Shown here in pieces: positions 11,749-24,303 of a DNA stretch of 64,000 nt. A program made the position numbers and the translations under genes. The notes below the pieces were generated by a model. It did not search any database and had not been told where the DNA came from. It was given only the letters and a program-made list of their open reading frames with translations. This DNA is from Astragalus membranaceus (Eukaryota > Streptophyta > Magnoliopsida > Fabales > Fabaceae). The stretch lies in the NCBI GenBank assembly GCA_039519185.1, contig CM076846.1:134203027-134267026 (forward strand), read 5' to 3'. How positions within the stretch are numbered: position 1 is the first letter of the stretch; the number at the start of each line of letters is the position of its first letter.

Positions 11749-14209
11749 TACACTAGTAACACATCAGAGATATAAAACTCCTGCATAAATACTGAACACT
11801 GCAAAATAGTTTTCACTGGACAACAACCAAGCAGTCTTAATACACATAAGACCATAAAATTCAGCGAACTATTGTGCTCAGTATCATACAAGAAAACGGA
11901 AATAAAATGATTTACACTAAAGTCGTAGTGTTGCGATACATAGACAACAAAAGGATATGTAAACTTAAGCATAATGCTAAGTTATCAACAACCAGTCCGA
12001 GCCCAACTTACTCGTGTCTCTTGGATTTCCTCTGTCCCTGTGTCTCTGTAAAGCAACAACATTTAAACAGTGAGATACAATCTCAGTGAGTTGTACCGAG
12101 ACCCCTACTAACTCTCTCGGCTTAGTTAATAATCCTTTTTAAAATTAACACGACACCGACTGCAATAAAGTGCTAACCCCGGTGAACGTGAAAAAACAAA
12201 GTGCGGCGTCGACTGCAATAAAGTGCTAAACCCCGGTGTATCGCACAGTACGACACCGACTGCAATAAAGTGCTAAACCCCGGTGTACGTACAACAAAAA
12301 AAGTGCGGCACCGACTGCAATAAAGTGCTAAACCCCGGTGTACGTACAACAAACAAATGACATAACACCGACTACAATCGAGTGCTATATACCCGGTGAA
12401 CCCCTTCACCAATAGTACATTCTCCTATTGGCGCGGAGCCTAGGGTGGGGGATCATGACTGCCCCGCCTAATATGTCGAACAATGGGTCGTCACCCAACT
12501 CGATATATAAACATATATCTAAAATAATATGAACTCAGAGTCCATCACCTCAGACAATCAACTGAACACTTAACCCACGTTTTTATAAAACCAAGTTCAC
12601 ACTCGCACTCTAATTTACCTCTTTTCGACACAATTTACAACTTCGAAAACAGTTTATTTTGCCTTAAAACTAGAATATTCAGTTAGGCCTCTGAACAAGC
12701 TTTCAAACGCAACTTAGAACCCCTCAATCGGGTTCCCGGATCAAAAGTTATCAATAAAACATATCCGCACACGTATGCTATTATTCGGTTTTTCGAGACA
12801 ATTTCAACTTCGAACGTATTTTATAAAACCCTTTTGAAACATACCCAAAATCATGGCATTATAAGCCTAATATCATTATAGAAGGGTTAGGAAAGGATTA
12901 GGAGAAGATTGGAATCGAAACGGAATCATTTAGGGCACTTTGAAAAATTTGGACAGAACCATGCGCACGGGTCGTGCCCCTGGGGCGCACGGGTCGTGCC
13001 CTTGGGGCGCACGGGTCGTGCGCTTTGTTATGCATTTTTGAAGAATTTGGTCAGAGCCATGCGCACGGGTCGTGCCCCTGGGGCGCACGGGTCGTGCCCC
13101 TGGGGCGCACGGGTCGTGCTCATTTGACAGCATTGCAAAAATGGCCTGTTTTATGAAAATTCGCTTTCCGATCAAACCGAAACTCGCCCCGATCGATTCC
13201 TAACTCGAAAACAGACAAAACCAAGCAATATACGAATTTCGTCAAAACGCGATATATTTCAAAATAACGCTTTCGACTCAAAATCTTTCGGAACCAAGTC
13301 ACCCAATTTATTTCAAAACGGAATAAGCCTAAACGTGAGTAAAACTCACCCTTGAAGCGTGAGCCACGAGCGAGCCGAAATCACCGAGTAACCACACAAA
13401 CGCTCCCCGCTCTGGCGACACCCAATCCGCTTCCAAAGCTTTCCACTCGATCACGAAACCTCTTTTTGACCGAAATACCGAATTCCTCGAAATCTTCCCT
13501 GAACACTATTCATCTTCTTCTTCAACCTCAAGCCACTATTCACATAAAACCCCAATTTTCAACCCTAAGCTTTGATTCTTCCAAATGCTCCAAAACTTGA
13601 GTGATTGAATTACCCAATCAACAATATGGCTCCTATGGAACACCAATCACCTTCCCAATCCTTCCTTTGAGCTACAACCATCAAAACTCCAATTTTGTTC
13701 TTGAATTTCGAAAATGGCAAAGTGAGAGAGAGTGAGTTGATGATGATGATGTTGGTACCAAATCGAAGAGGAAGTAACGCTGAATGTTTTTCGTGTTGGA
13801 AGGAAGTCGTTTTGATGAACCGAAGTACCCCCTTTTTCCTCTTCTTCTTCCACACCATTCTTTCTTTTTCTCTTCTTTTTCTCCTTTCTCTTCACTGTCT
13901 CTCGCTTCCTTCTTTCTTCTTTTCTTTCTTTTATTTAATTCTTTTTCTTCTCTTCACTCACTTACACACACATACACGCATACATATATATATTTATTAA
14001 TATATACGCGGTAACGTGGTCCACTTACCATATTGATTTAAATCTCTTATTTCGATTCCAAAACTTCTTTGATCCGTATTATCCGGTTAACGATCCGATG
14101 ACAGCCAATGATTAATTTTAGCACTCAATAAATTTACCAGTCAAGTACCAAATTAATTCAATTGGGTTAACATCCAAATAATTCGCCTAATTATTTTGAG
14201 GATGTTACA
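11749..14209 (-). repeat. 5' LTR of the 2759-14209 gypsy element, main part
   Basis: Nearly identical to 2810-5316, with small differences: one 60-bp hairpin unit fewer (array 12153-12398), an extra copy of the GC-rich unit (12961-13120) and a deletion near 13230. It ends GAGGATGTTACA before the ATTTG duplication. The last 47 bp of this LTR lie at 8820-8866. Confidence 0.9.
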
Positions 14210-14214
14210 ATTTG

Positions 14215-14524
14215 CTAGGGTTTTTGTCATATAGAGACTTTCCAATTTCAACCATATAGCTGCAGCAGTCTTTTCTTTTGAAATTTCTCTAAGTACCTTA
14301 TCTCCCAAGCCCAATATGATGGCGGTATGAGCCTTGTTCATGATTTCTTTCTTTTCTTTCTCAGTGAGAGTGTCTGGCAGTTTGTTCTCCCCCTCGAGTG
14401 ATTCTTCGAGTCCCTGTTGAACAAGAATTGCCCTCATCTTCATTCTCCACAAGCCAAAATCGTTCTTGCCGTTAAACCGTTCGATATTGAACTTCGTCAT
14501 TTCCATTGATGCCTTTCTTTCCAC
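14215..14524 (-). pseudogene. Copia gag N-terminus
   Basis: Starts at 14524 with MERKASMEMTKFNIERFNG, then the conserved gag phrases LWRMKMRAIL, IILGLGDKVLREI and AIWLKLESLY, and stops being gag exactly at the ATTTG duplication. The next gag codons (KLYLKQKLYTFKMG) are found at 2753-2717, proving the split. UBN2/retrotran_gag domain of the TNT1-94 type. Confidence 0.9.
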
Positions 14525-14545
14525 AACGAATGTTGTGATACAAGT

Positions 14546-15107
14546 TGTTGTGAATCACTGCAAGAATGGATGAACAAAACAAATGCGCAACAGAAGAAAT
14601 TGACAGAAAACGTGATTCGGTAAAATCCCAATTGAAAACCTAACTAATCAATTGAAAGCAAAAAACGAATTCAGAAAGAAATTGAAAGAATGAACACACG
14701 AGTTTGTTTACCCAGTTCGGTGTCAGAAAGACACCTACATCTGGGGGATCAAGCAATTGCTTGAATCCATCTTCATTGAATCAATGTTTAGCAGAAATGA
14801 GAATACAATCTTGAGTCCCAAAATCTGTTTTTCCCCTCACTTCCCTTAACCCGTGTTTCCCAGTGTTTCTCTCAGCACACCCCTGTACAAGATGATTCGA
14901 CTCTATCAACTAACTAGAGAATACAACATATATACATGAGAGGAAATCTATCTTGGAAGCTAACAGATAGAAACAGAAAAATAACTAACTACAACAGCTT
15001 TCACACTTGGCTTTTGTAGTTGACCCGAAAGCATCACTTTGTATTCTCTTTGTTGACTAGCCACATCAGCAAGTAATTCCACGTGGACACTAGGTGTATG
15101 ACACAAC
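14546..15107 (-). repeat. Probable 5' LTR of the Copia element
   Basis: On the minus strand it would run from about TGTTGTGTCATACACC (15107) to GATTCACAACA (14546), followed by a weak PBS-like ACTTGTATCACA just upstream of the gag start. It contains typical LTR leader sequence, including a gene-like GTGTTCATTC region. The partner LTR lies left of the window, so the borders are inferred from TGTTG/CAACA ends only. Confidence 0.55.
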
Positions 15108-15110
15108 AAC

Positions 15111-15166
15111 AATCTTAATCTTAATCTTAATCTTAATCTTATCTTAATAATCTTAATAATAATAAA
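15111..15166 (+). repeat. (CTTAAT)n-like simple repeat at Helitron start
   Basis: Imperfect repeats of CTTAAT, expanded here relative to copy 2 (18165-18180). Confidence 0.75.
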
Positions 15167-16094
15167 CCATGAATCTGACACCTATGCAGTCCACATCACC
15201 AGACAAAAAATATTACGTAATTGATGACAAAATACCACGTCAGCAATCATTGTCCAGTAGGTAGCCACGTAATCAACTCATAAATTAAAAATCGAAATTA
15301 ATTAATATACCAATAAAAACCGTGGGTCAGCAACATAAATGAAATTAATGAGTGAGAATCAATACTTGCCATTTCCACGGCTCCATAGTCGACCATTATT
15401 ATAATGTCTCTAATCAAATTCAAAAATTTAAACTTCCTAAAATGATAAACTCCCTCTAAAATCGAAAAAACATTTGAAAATGGGAATTAATCGGAAATTC
15501 AAATTCAAAAGTTAGTACAAACAGCTCATTTCAAAATTATGATCTTTGTCAGAAAAAAATATTATGATCAAATTGGGACTAATAACATTAATACACATGC
15601 CTATTTCATGGTTGCCGGTTATTTTAATTCAAAAATCGATTTATTGTTCAAATTAAAACATCAATTTAGAGAATCATATTCTAGCTATTTTGGGACTAAT
15701 AACATAATACACATGCCTATTTCATGGTGCTTTTTATGAATTTTGAATTTCAAAATATCATTAATATCATATTATGTCATATCCATATCAATTTTGAATT
15801 TCAAAAAAAATATCATGAATGTATGTGATTTTCCTTCTATAAAATCGTATGTACTTCCAGTATAAGGTGCACTTCTCTGGCCATATTCATCCATACTATT
15901 TTTACACAGTTAATTATATTAATCTTATTTCCTTATTTGCAAGAAACGTGTTCCGGACAAACAGCCTTAATCCAGATTCATATGATCCTATGGTTTTTTT
16001 ATATAAAGACACCACATTCCCCAAATCTCATTCATCGAAAGCAGCCATCCTAACCAACTATTGAACTTTTTGATCGAGCACCACATTTCCTAAC

Positions 16095-16169
16095 ATGGGA
16101 GGAAACAACTTGCCTGCACTTGATCCCCTTGATTTGCCGACATTCCATCTACCTCCGCCATCACTTTGA
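16095..16169 (+). CDS. 24-codon reading frame carried by the Helitron (copy 1)
   Basis: ATG to TGA frame encoding a small Pro/Leu-rich peptide beginning MGGNNLPALD and ending LPPPSL. It follows a TATA box (TTATATAAAGAC, about 16000-16011) by about 85 bp and is conserved in copy 2 with one substitution (Pro to Ser). I recognise no family. It may be the first coding exon of a captured gene, with promoter, or a short transcript without a product. It is too short for homology to be judged from sequence alone. Confidence 0.3.
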   Translation: MGGNNLPALDPLDLPTFHLPPPSL

Positions 16170-16540
16170 GGAGACCAGGCAGCCTTAACACTCCTATTAG
16201 ATATGTTGCATTACATTTACCACGCCACTCCCTATTCTTATTAGAGTACTATTTCAATTGTTAAGTTCAATTTGAGTCATGTTTGTCTCATTTTAGTTTG
16301 TTTCAAGTACTATTTCAATTACATACATTGTAATCCCGTATGGTTACTGGGTTTTTCCTACTTCAAATAATAGAATGTTTGTTTGGATATTAACACTTGA
16401 TTCCTATTTGCGAGCCAATAGGCTGTCTCGAATTGACATACATTTATCAGAAAGTTATTAAAGTTATTAATATATGCTCCAGTCTAAGGAGTGTGCTATT
16501 ATTTGTTTACTCTCTAAATGTGCAATATGCATAACTACTA

Positions 16541-16839
16541 CTCCCTTCGTTCCCGATATTTGATACTTTTGGCCTTTCATTTTTGTTCCAAAACAATGAT
16601 ACTTTTAAAAACCCAATGTACAATTCTCCCAATTTTTCCAAATATACCATTTATATTTTTGAGTCTTTTAGAGTCCCAAAGTATGAATTAATTGTCTCAA
16701 AACTCTTTTATTTTGATTTAAATTATCCCAAGACAACTATATATAAATGGGGTATTTTAGTATTTAGCCAAGGCAAATTAATGGTACATTAATATGTGTG
16801 TAACAAACCAAAAGTAGCAAAGATTAGGAACGAAGGGAG
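16541..16839. mobile_element. Stowaway-like MITE in Helitron copy 1
   Basis: A 299-bp element with termini CTCCCTTCGTTCC and GGAACGAAGGGAG, flanked by TA on both sides (16539-16540 and 16840-16841): the hallmark of Tc1/mariner-type Stowaway MITEs. It is present at the same site in copy 2, so it predates the Helitron duplication. Confidence 0.9.
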
Positions 16840-17908
16840 TAACATGGGTTTGGCACTATGGTATACAAATATTTTGATAAATTACATATATTATATATTA
16901 TGTAAATACTATGTGTTTTTTATATATACAAATATAAATACTATGCGTAAGTTTCTTTAATATGTAAGTGCCTTTAATATTTTTTCCATGTTATTTAAAA
17001 AGGATGCTTTAAATAAGATTAGGTATTACACCAATTAAGTATCTAATTGGTGAACCACTAAAATTGACAATAGGATATACTCTAATATTTCATAAATGGT
17101 TGACATTTAATACTGACCGAATCAATCTTTACTGTTCATAGTATTTTACACAATATCTTACGGTCAATTTTAATAGTATACCAGTGAGGGACAAAAAAAT
17201 TTTTCCTTAGGAAGATTATGTCACTACTTATTTTAGATACAAATTTAAATAGAACACTTTGATACTCTACAGTTTTGTTGGGTATGTGTCCAACATCCAA
17301 TCACTTAATGACATAACATTTTTTTATAATTTATTAGTTTAAAATAAATTTAAATCTTAAGTCAATTTTTCCTAGAGGTATCGATACCCAACAAAATTCA
17401 AGGATATCATATAATAATCATCTTAAATATAATAATCATACATAAAAATTGTATAAAAAAATAAAATACCAAAGAACAAATTAATTTGAATACCATTGAA
17501 AATTAAGTTATTAAATAAGTCAAATATAATAATCAATCAGGATATCTTAATAATAACTTCGTATATTTTGTGTTTTTATATAATGTTTTATTCCATGGGT
17601 GTAAGAGAGGAACAAACCATTACAACCAGCAATATCCCATGTTTTTAATTCATAATTAACACTAAGTTATAACTAAGCATCAGCGTTTTTCGTACCACTA
17701 CTTAATAGAATTCCAATATCGTATTTATCTTTTAAATTCGAACAACTCAATATACATATATAACTTTTTTTATATTAATTATTATTACATAATTATAAAC
17801 ATCCAAAATAAATAAACACAATACTTTAAACACACACATATATATTTATATACAAACAAATTTATTAATTAAATACTTTAAAATTAAATTAAAAAAAGAA
17901 CATGTATA

Positions 17909-17925
17909 CCCGTGCAGCGCACGGG
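17909..17925 (+). terminator. Helitron 3' hairpin, copy 1
   Basis: CCCGTGC-AGC-GCACGGG perfect stem, nine bases before CTAG (17935-17938). Confidence 0.85.
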
Positions 17926-17938
17926 TCATACATACTAG

Positions 17939-18162
17939 TAATATATAACCATGATTAGTCCATGTGGACTGTCCATGTAATCAGACCATGGAAATGACAT
18001 CATTGATGATGTAATTCCATGTCAGCGAAAATTGCCACATGGCTGGCACGAAACCTATCAATTGATTAAAAACAGAATTATTAGCAAGGCCATTAAATTA
18101 CGAAAATTTGCAAAATCAAAGAGTAAATGAAATGGAATCCAAATATTACTATTTAGCGATGC
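17939..18162. other. Spacer between the two Helitron copies
   Basis: 224 bp, AT-rich, no gene. A stretch with AATTCCATGTCAGC and GCCACATGG loosely resembles the start of the Helitron body (15210-15270), so it may be a diverged relative or part of an older insertion. Confidence 0.4.
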
Positions 18163-19113
18163 AATCTTAATCTTAAAAATAATAAACCATGAATCTGACA
18201 CCTAGGCAGTCCACATCACCAGACAAAAAATATTACGTAATTGATGACAAAATACCACGTCAGCAATAATTGTCCAGTAGGCAGCCACGTAATCAACTCA
18301 TAAATTAAAAATCGAAATTAATTAATATACCAATAAAAACCGTGGGTCAACAACATAAATGAAATTAATGAGTGAGAATCAAAACTTACCATTTCCACGG
18401 CTCCATAGTCAACCATTATAATGTCTCTAATCAAATTCAAAAATTTAAACTTTCTAAAATGATAAAGTCCCTCTAAAATCGAAAAAATATTTGAAAATGG
18501 GAAATAATCGGAAATTCAAATTCAAAAGTTAGTACAAACAGCTCATTTCAATATTATGATCTTTGTCAAAAAAAATATTATGATCAAATTGGGACTAATA
18601 ACATTAATACACATGCCTATTTCATGGTTGCTGGTTATTTTAATTCAAAAATCGATTTATTGTTCAAATTAAAACATCAATTTAGAGAATCATATTCTAG
18701 CTATTTTGGGACTAATAACATTAATACACATGCCTATTTCATGGTGCTTTTTATGAATTTTGAATTTCAAAAAACTATCATTAATATCATATTATGTCAG
18801 ATCCATATCAATTTTGAATTTCAAAAAAAATATCATGAATGTATGTGATATTCCTTCTATAAAATCTTATGTACTTCCAGTATATGGTGCACTTTTCTGG
18901 CCATATTCATCCATACTATTTTTACACAGTTAATTATATTAATATTATTTCCTTATTTGCAAGAAACGTGTTCTAGACAAACAGCCTTAATCCAGATTCA
19001 TATGATCCTATGGTTTTTTATATAAAGGCACCACATTCCCCAAATCTCATTCATCGAAAGCAGCCATCCTAACCAACTATTGAACTTTTTGATCGAGCAC
19101 CACATTTCCTAAC

Positions 19114-19188
19114 ATGGGAGGAAACAACTTGTCTGCACTTGATCCCCTTGATTTGCCGACATTCCATCTACCTCCGCCATCACTTTGA
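19114..19188 (+). CDS. 24-codon reading frame carried by the Helitron (copy 2)
   Basis: Same frame as 16095-16169 with a single Pro to Ser change. The TATA motif (TTTTATATAAAGGC) lies about 90 bp upstream. Function unknown. Confidence 0.3.
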   Translation: MGGNNLSALDPLDLPTFHLPPPSL

Positions 19189-19446
19189 GGAGACCAGGCA
19201 GCCTTAACACTCCTATTAGATATGTTGCATTACATTTACCACGCCACTTCCTATTCTTATTAGAGTACTATTTCGATTGTTAAGTTCAATTTGAGTCATG
19301 TTTGTCTCATTTTAGTTTGTTTCAAGTATTATTTCAATTACATACATTGTAATCCCGTATGGTTACTGGGTTTTTCCTACTTCAAATAATAGAATGTTTG
19401 TTTGGATATTAACACTTGATTCCTATTTGCGAGCCAATAGGCTGTC

Positions 19447-20657
19447 TCTATTATTTTACATGCAATCACCATAGTAAGGATTACGAAATGAATTACTAAC
19501 CTTTGACGCCCCTTTGAGAAGAATTATATTGCTTGCACGCTTCATTGTCCACCGTCGCGATGCGATACACCTGTATTGGGTGATAAAAGTTACATGAATA
19601 TCAACATTAGAAGTCCAACTAGCAAGTTGATTATTCAAGTTTGAAGTTACTTACAAGAACATTTGTAGTTATTTGGTTTAGTAGACACTTTTTTATTTAC
19701 AATATTTTATCCTCTTATAGCATTTGTCTTTATGGGATGGAAATTTTTTGAAAACGACGATGGGGCATAATCTTAGCTCTCTACAAGGTGGTTTAAGTCA
19801 AATTACTAATGTTGGAAGGGTTTCCATCCAAGAAGATCGAGTTTGTTGAGGTTCTTAAAATTTCAATTTATTTATTTAGTTTTTTGCTTAAATGAACTGC
19901 AGTATTGGGCATTGTAAGGATAATGACCTAATTTGATAATAAAAAAATAATTTTGGGCAAAAATGTATCTAGGTTGTACTGGGTACAGGATGTGGATGAT
20001 TGTATTATTATCAAGAGGCCCAGCAACAATGATGAGGGTACCTTCATGGGTAAAAGATAGTCATTGCTCGAGCACGTACACTGACAAAGATACCTTTATG
20101 ATATAAGGTCCTATTTTAATCGCAAAACTAGTAATAGATGATTTGACATGGGATTGTGTCAGAAGTATCAACAGTTGAAGTAGTATAATCATATACTAAT
20201 ACCTCAGTGTGGTATAACACATATTAGTCATTATCAAAGACAACAAAATAAGACTTAGCCTATGTTTGGTTCAGAAAAGAAAGTGAGAGGAAAGAAAGGT
20301 AAGGAAAAGGAAAGAAAGAGAGTACAAAATGAGATGTTTCTCTTCTTTTGTTTGATAGGAGATAAAGCAATAGGAAAGAAAAGTGTATGTATAAAATGAC
20401 AAAACTAACATTTAATAAAAAAGTAAAATATTTTTTATTGCACTACATTAATTTTAGTGCAATGTTAAATATGTCATTTACATAAAAAATTGTGTTTTCC
20501 CTTACTTTTCTTCTCAAAATAGGACCCACTAAAATTTTTCTCTCCTTCCTATTTTATAAGGCAACCAAACAAAGAAAAATGGTATATTCTCTTACTTTTC
20601 TTTTCTTCCCTTTCTTTTCTCTTGGTTTGCATGGCCTACCAAACAAACCATTAAAAA
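19447..20657. mobile_element. Extra segment in Helitron copy 2
   Basis: 1.2 kb absent from copy 1, bounded by TCTC repeats. It may be an insertion with a 4-bp duplication, or ancestral sequence lost from copy 1 between two TCTC. The left 0.8 kb has no recognisable gene. The right 0.4 kb (20255-20655) looks like a MITE: CCTATGTTTGGTTCAG at the left and CTACCAAACAAACCATTA at the right are imperfect inverted repeats with purine- and pyrimidine-rich flanks. Confidence 0.5.
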
Positions 20658-20772
20658 TCTCGAATTGACATACATTTATCAGAAAGTTATTAAAGTTATT
20701 AATATATGCTCCAGTCTAAGGAGTGTGCTATTATTTGTTTACTCTCTAAATGTGCAATATGCATAACTACTA

Positions 20773-21071
20773 CTCCCTTCGTTCCCGATCTTTGATACTT
20801 TTGGCCTTTCATTTTTGTTCCAAAACAATCGTACTTTTAAAAACCCAATGTACAATTCTCCCAATTTTTCCAATTATACCGTTTATATTTTTGAGTCTTT
20901 TAGAGTCCCAAAGTATGAATTAATTGTCTAAAGACTCATTTATTTTGATTTAAATTATCCCAAGACAACTATATATAAATGGGGTATTATAGTATTTAGC
21001 CAAGGTGAATTAATGGTACCTTAATATGTGTGTAACAAATCAAAAGTACCAAATATTAGGAACGGAGGGAG
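20773..21071. mobile_element. Stowaway-like MITE in Helitron copy 2
   Basis: 299 bp, same termini as 16541-16839, with TA flanks. One terminal base differs (CGGAGGGAG). Confidence 0.9.
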
Positions 21072-22155
21072 TAGCATGAGTTTGGCACTATGGTATACAA
21101 ATATTTTGATAAATTACATATATTATATATTATGTAAATACTATGTACTTTTTATATATACAAATATAAATACTATGCGTAAGTTTCTTTAATATGTAAG
21201 TGTCTTTAATATTTTTTCATCTTATTTAAAAGGATGCTTTAAATAAGATTAGGTATTACACCAATTAAATATCTAATTGACAATAGGATATACTCTAATA
21301 TTTCATAAATGGTTGACATTTAATACTGACCGAATCAATCTTTACTGTTCATAGTATTTTACACAATATCTTACGGTCAATTTTAATAGTATACCAGTGA
21401 GGGACAAAAAAAAGTTTCCTTAGGAAGATTATGTCACTACTTATTTTAGATACAAATTTAAATAGAACACTTTGATACTCTACAGTTTTGTTGGGTATGT
21501 GTCTAACATCCAACCACTTAATGACATAACATTTTTTTTTATAATTTATTAGTTTAAAATAAATTTAAATCTTAAGTCAATTTTGCCTAGAGGTCTCGAT
21601 ACCCAACAAAATTCAAGGATATCATATAATAATCATCTTAAATATAATAAGCATACATACAAATTGTCTATAAAAAAATAAAATACCAAAGAACAAATTA
21701 ATTTGGATATCATTGAAAATTAAGTTATTAAATAAGTCAAATATAATAATCAATCAGGATATCTTAATAATAACTACGTATATTTTGTGTTTTTATATAA
21801 TGTTTTATTCCATGGGTGTAAGAGAGGAACAAACCATTACAACCAGCAATATCCCATGTTTTTAATTCATAATTAACACTAAGTTATAACTAAGCATCAG
21901 CTTTTTTCGTACCACTATTTAACAGAATTCCAATATTGTATTTATGTTTTAAATTCAAATAACTCAATATACATATATAACTTTTTTTATATTAATTATT
22001 ATTACATAATTATAAACATCCAAAATAAATAAACACAATACTTTAAACACACACATATATATTTATATACATACAAATTTATTAATTAAATTCTTTAAAA
22101 TTAAATTAAAAAAAGAACATGTATACCCGTGCAGCGCACGAGTCATACATACTAG

Positions 22156-22900
22156 TAATTATTAATTGATAGGCATCCATTCCACCGGTACAATTCAAAT
22201 TTAATCTCCCAATTTGAAATACAAAAACACATTGTATATTTGGAGTTCATCCCATTAATATAAATTTGAAACAGCTGTCAATCTTCATCCCTGGAAAAGT
22301 TCTATTTTATTCCACCTGAAAACACCATATTACACCAACAAAATTTGTTTTTTATTTTTTTCCAACAATGGAGTTCCCCGTTGATATATATGAGAAATTC
22401 GTTTTGCAGAACAACTATGTTAACAATGGATTCATAGATAATTGATAGTGTTCCTCTTCTTCATGTAAGTTGTATCAAATTTCAAGTTAAAATTTTTTAC
22501 ATATATCACATCTATCATATCAGATTGATTCGCACTAACGATTACACTTTTTCAGGAGTCCTCATATGTTGTGATGGCACATATCATTGGCATTGTTTCA
22601 GCTACAGCGTAAAACTACTAAATTTAAAAATTAAGATCTTTCAATTTTATTCGTATCAAGTTCGTTTTTTAACCAAGTTATGTTTTTCAAATTTGGTGTT
22701 GATGTCGTAGTTGCGGACAACACAAAGAAAGCAATTTTCGCCCTTAGGGGATCTTCTGCTTTCGATTTTTACGCAAAACATCTTCACACTTACAATATAC
22801 ACGAATCAACTATGAATTTTACATACCTTTTTAAGTATGCTTTCATCGACATTTACGTTAGACTAATTCTTATTTTGCATTAACATTGTCAGATAATATA
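22156..22900. other. Intergenic DNA between Helitron and B3 gene
   Basis: AT-rich. Short open frames at 22525-22710 and 22680-22883 on the plus strand give peptides I do not recognise, and a 25-codon frame begins at 22371. No promoter or RNA feature can be supported. Confidence 0.4.
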
Positions 22901-23836
22901 TTACTTAATAATATGTAAAGGGATTTTAGTCCATACCAAAGGTTGGCTCGATTCTCTTTTTGAGTCTGTTATCTCTGTTTTCCAAAGCTCTTCCTCAAAA
23001 ACACCCATAATCTGATCCTGCGCAATTGCACAACATTTAGCTTCCCTCCTAACTACCATTAGATCCATCTCCGAGTCACCCCTTAAAACCATAAACAAAT
23101 AGTCCCCATATTTGAAGGCACAATGTGAGGCCACTTCCTTCCATCCATTTTCCAAACAAATATTACCATCCACATCAATCCAACTCACTTGCCAATTAGT
23201 TCTGTCATCAAGAAACATTGTAATAGAATTTGTCATGAGCCTCCGATGGTGCATCCAAAGCCAAAAAGGCAATATCTACATATCAACGTAACAAATTTTA
23301 GATGCATGAAATTGTACGTGTATTTATTTTGATCCGTATAAACATTATTAAATCATACCAGTTTTTCTTTATATTAATCAAACAATGTATTTCATGTCAA
23401 ACGATGAATTCCCATTGTATCTAAAGAGGAGGACGTCATGGCGTCCTAGCTTTAAATCATCTTCAATTGAACTCCATCCTTCAGTGAACCAAATCTCTCC
23501 ACTAGAAGTGCCATATTGACCATGACGCTTAATGTTGTCACCTATCGTTATCATCAACGGATTCCTCATAACATTACCCCACTTTGAGGCGAAAGCAGTT
23601 GGAAGTTGCTACACAAATAAATAAAAAATAATAATAATTGGGGATTTAATAGTAAAAACAATAGTATAATGACAAACATTAATAAGTGGCATTTTCATAA
23701 CGAGCATTCCTTTATATTATACCAAAATGGAATCAGTGAATGAATACCAAACAAATATTTATATACTCACAATATACTTTTCTCCATCATCTAGATAGAC
23801 AACAACCATGTAATCTACCGCTTTAAAATTCTCCAT
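22901..23836 (-). CDS. Two-B3-domain (REM-like) protein gene, probably partial
   Basis: Three exons on the minus strand: 23836-23771 (starts MENFKAVDYMVVVYLDDG), 23608 to about 23384, and 23275-22901. Introns have GTGAGT/GTAG and GTTTGA/GTAG borders and phases fit. Exon 1-2 gives a B3 fold signature: LPTAFASKWG, then GEIWFTEGWSSIEDDLKLG, LLFRYNG, SSFD. Exon 3 gives a second: LPFWLWMHHRRL, NWQVSWIDVDGNICLENGW, FKYGDYLFMVLRG. B3 domains bind DNA in plant transcription factors, and the REM subfamily often carries several. About 227 residues is short. A TAG sits in frame seven codons upstream of the ATG, right after an acceptor-like AG, so 5' exons may have been lost or separated by the solo LTR that starts 118 bp upstream. 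If exon 2 is not spliced it stops at 23378. Confidence 0.65.
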
Positions 23837-24298
23837 TGCCCAAACTAATTCCTAGTCCTGCATTATATACATTTAATTTTATAAAGGATAACCATAGAAC
23901 ACTATACAAATATATTGGTATGTTTGTCGATTGTGTATCTCGACAAATAGCGGTGTAACATCCCCAAATTTGACTAATCTCAAGATTTGAGATTAGTAGT
24001 TAACTTTGTTCCATTGATTACTAATCTAATTGATTGGGTATGTTAGGATAGAGGATTTATTTCTATAAATGGTTAAATTGTGTGAATTGTGGGTTAGATT
24101 TATTAAGATTGGGTAGTGTAGGAGCAAATAGGTGTGGTGCTAATAGTATAAGGGCAATTTAGGGAATTCACCCTATTTTAATTTACCCTCAGTTGACCCT
24201 ATTAGCTAACTCTCCTCACTCCCACATCACTCACAACTCACACCACACCAACACCCACACACTTTGAGATAGAAAAACCAGATTTCAAAATTTAGAAC

Positions 24299-24303
<5 letters not shown>

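Larger units (their letters stand above)
2759..14209 (-). mobile_element. Ty3/gypsy LTR retrotransposon inserted in Copia gag, internally decayed
   Basis: Both ends show a canonical insertion: ATTTG (2754-2758), then TGTAACACCCCGG, and at the other end GAGGATGTTACA, then ATTTG (14210-14214). Copia gag coding meets exactly across this duplication. The element reads on the minus strand: 5' LTR at 14209 to 11749 plus 8866 to 8820 (split by a later insertion), PBS at 8817-8806, a degenerate 3.5-kb interior, PPT at 5330-5317, and 3' LTR at 5316-2759. The interior is shorter than the roughly 5 kb of intact relatives, and the RT core is deleted. It is the same family as the element at 40501-52194, in the opposite orientation. 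Confidence 0.92.
15111..17938 (+). mobile_element. Non-autonomous Helitron, copy 1
   Basis: It ends with a 7-bp stem hairpin (17909-17925, CCCGTGCAGCGCACGGG), nine spacer bases, then CTAG before T, which is the classic plant Helitron 3' terminus. The 5' end lies in an AATCTTAAT simple repeat, so the exact TC start cannot be fixed. No Rep/helicase is present. A second copy of about 95% apparent identity lies at 18163-22155. Contents: a TATA-led short transcription unit (about 16000-16380) and a Stowaway MITE. Confidence 0.8.
18163..22155 (+). mobile_element. Non-autonomous Helitron, copy 2, with an extra 1.2-kb segment
   Basis: Matches copy 1 from the CTTAAT start through the CTAG end (22152-22155), with a hairpin at 22126-22142 in which one stem base has changed (GCACGAG). 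It differs by the segment 19447-20657, inserted at GCTGTCTC/GAATTGAC with TCTC on both sides. Same orientation as copy 1 and 224 bp downstream of it. Confidence 0.8.

Noticed and set aside
22525..22883. Possible gene on the plus strand next to the B3 gene
   Set aside because: Peptides look weakly like an OB-fold protein segment, but there are no clear exons, so I left it as unrecognised spacer.
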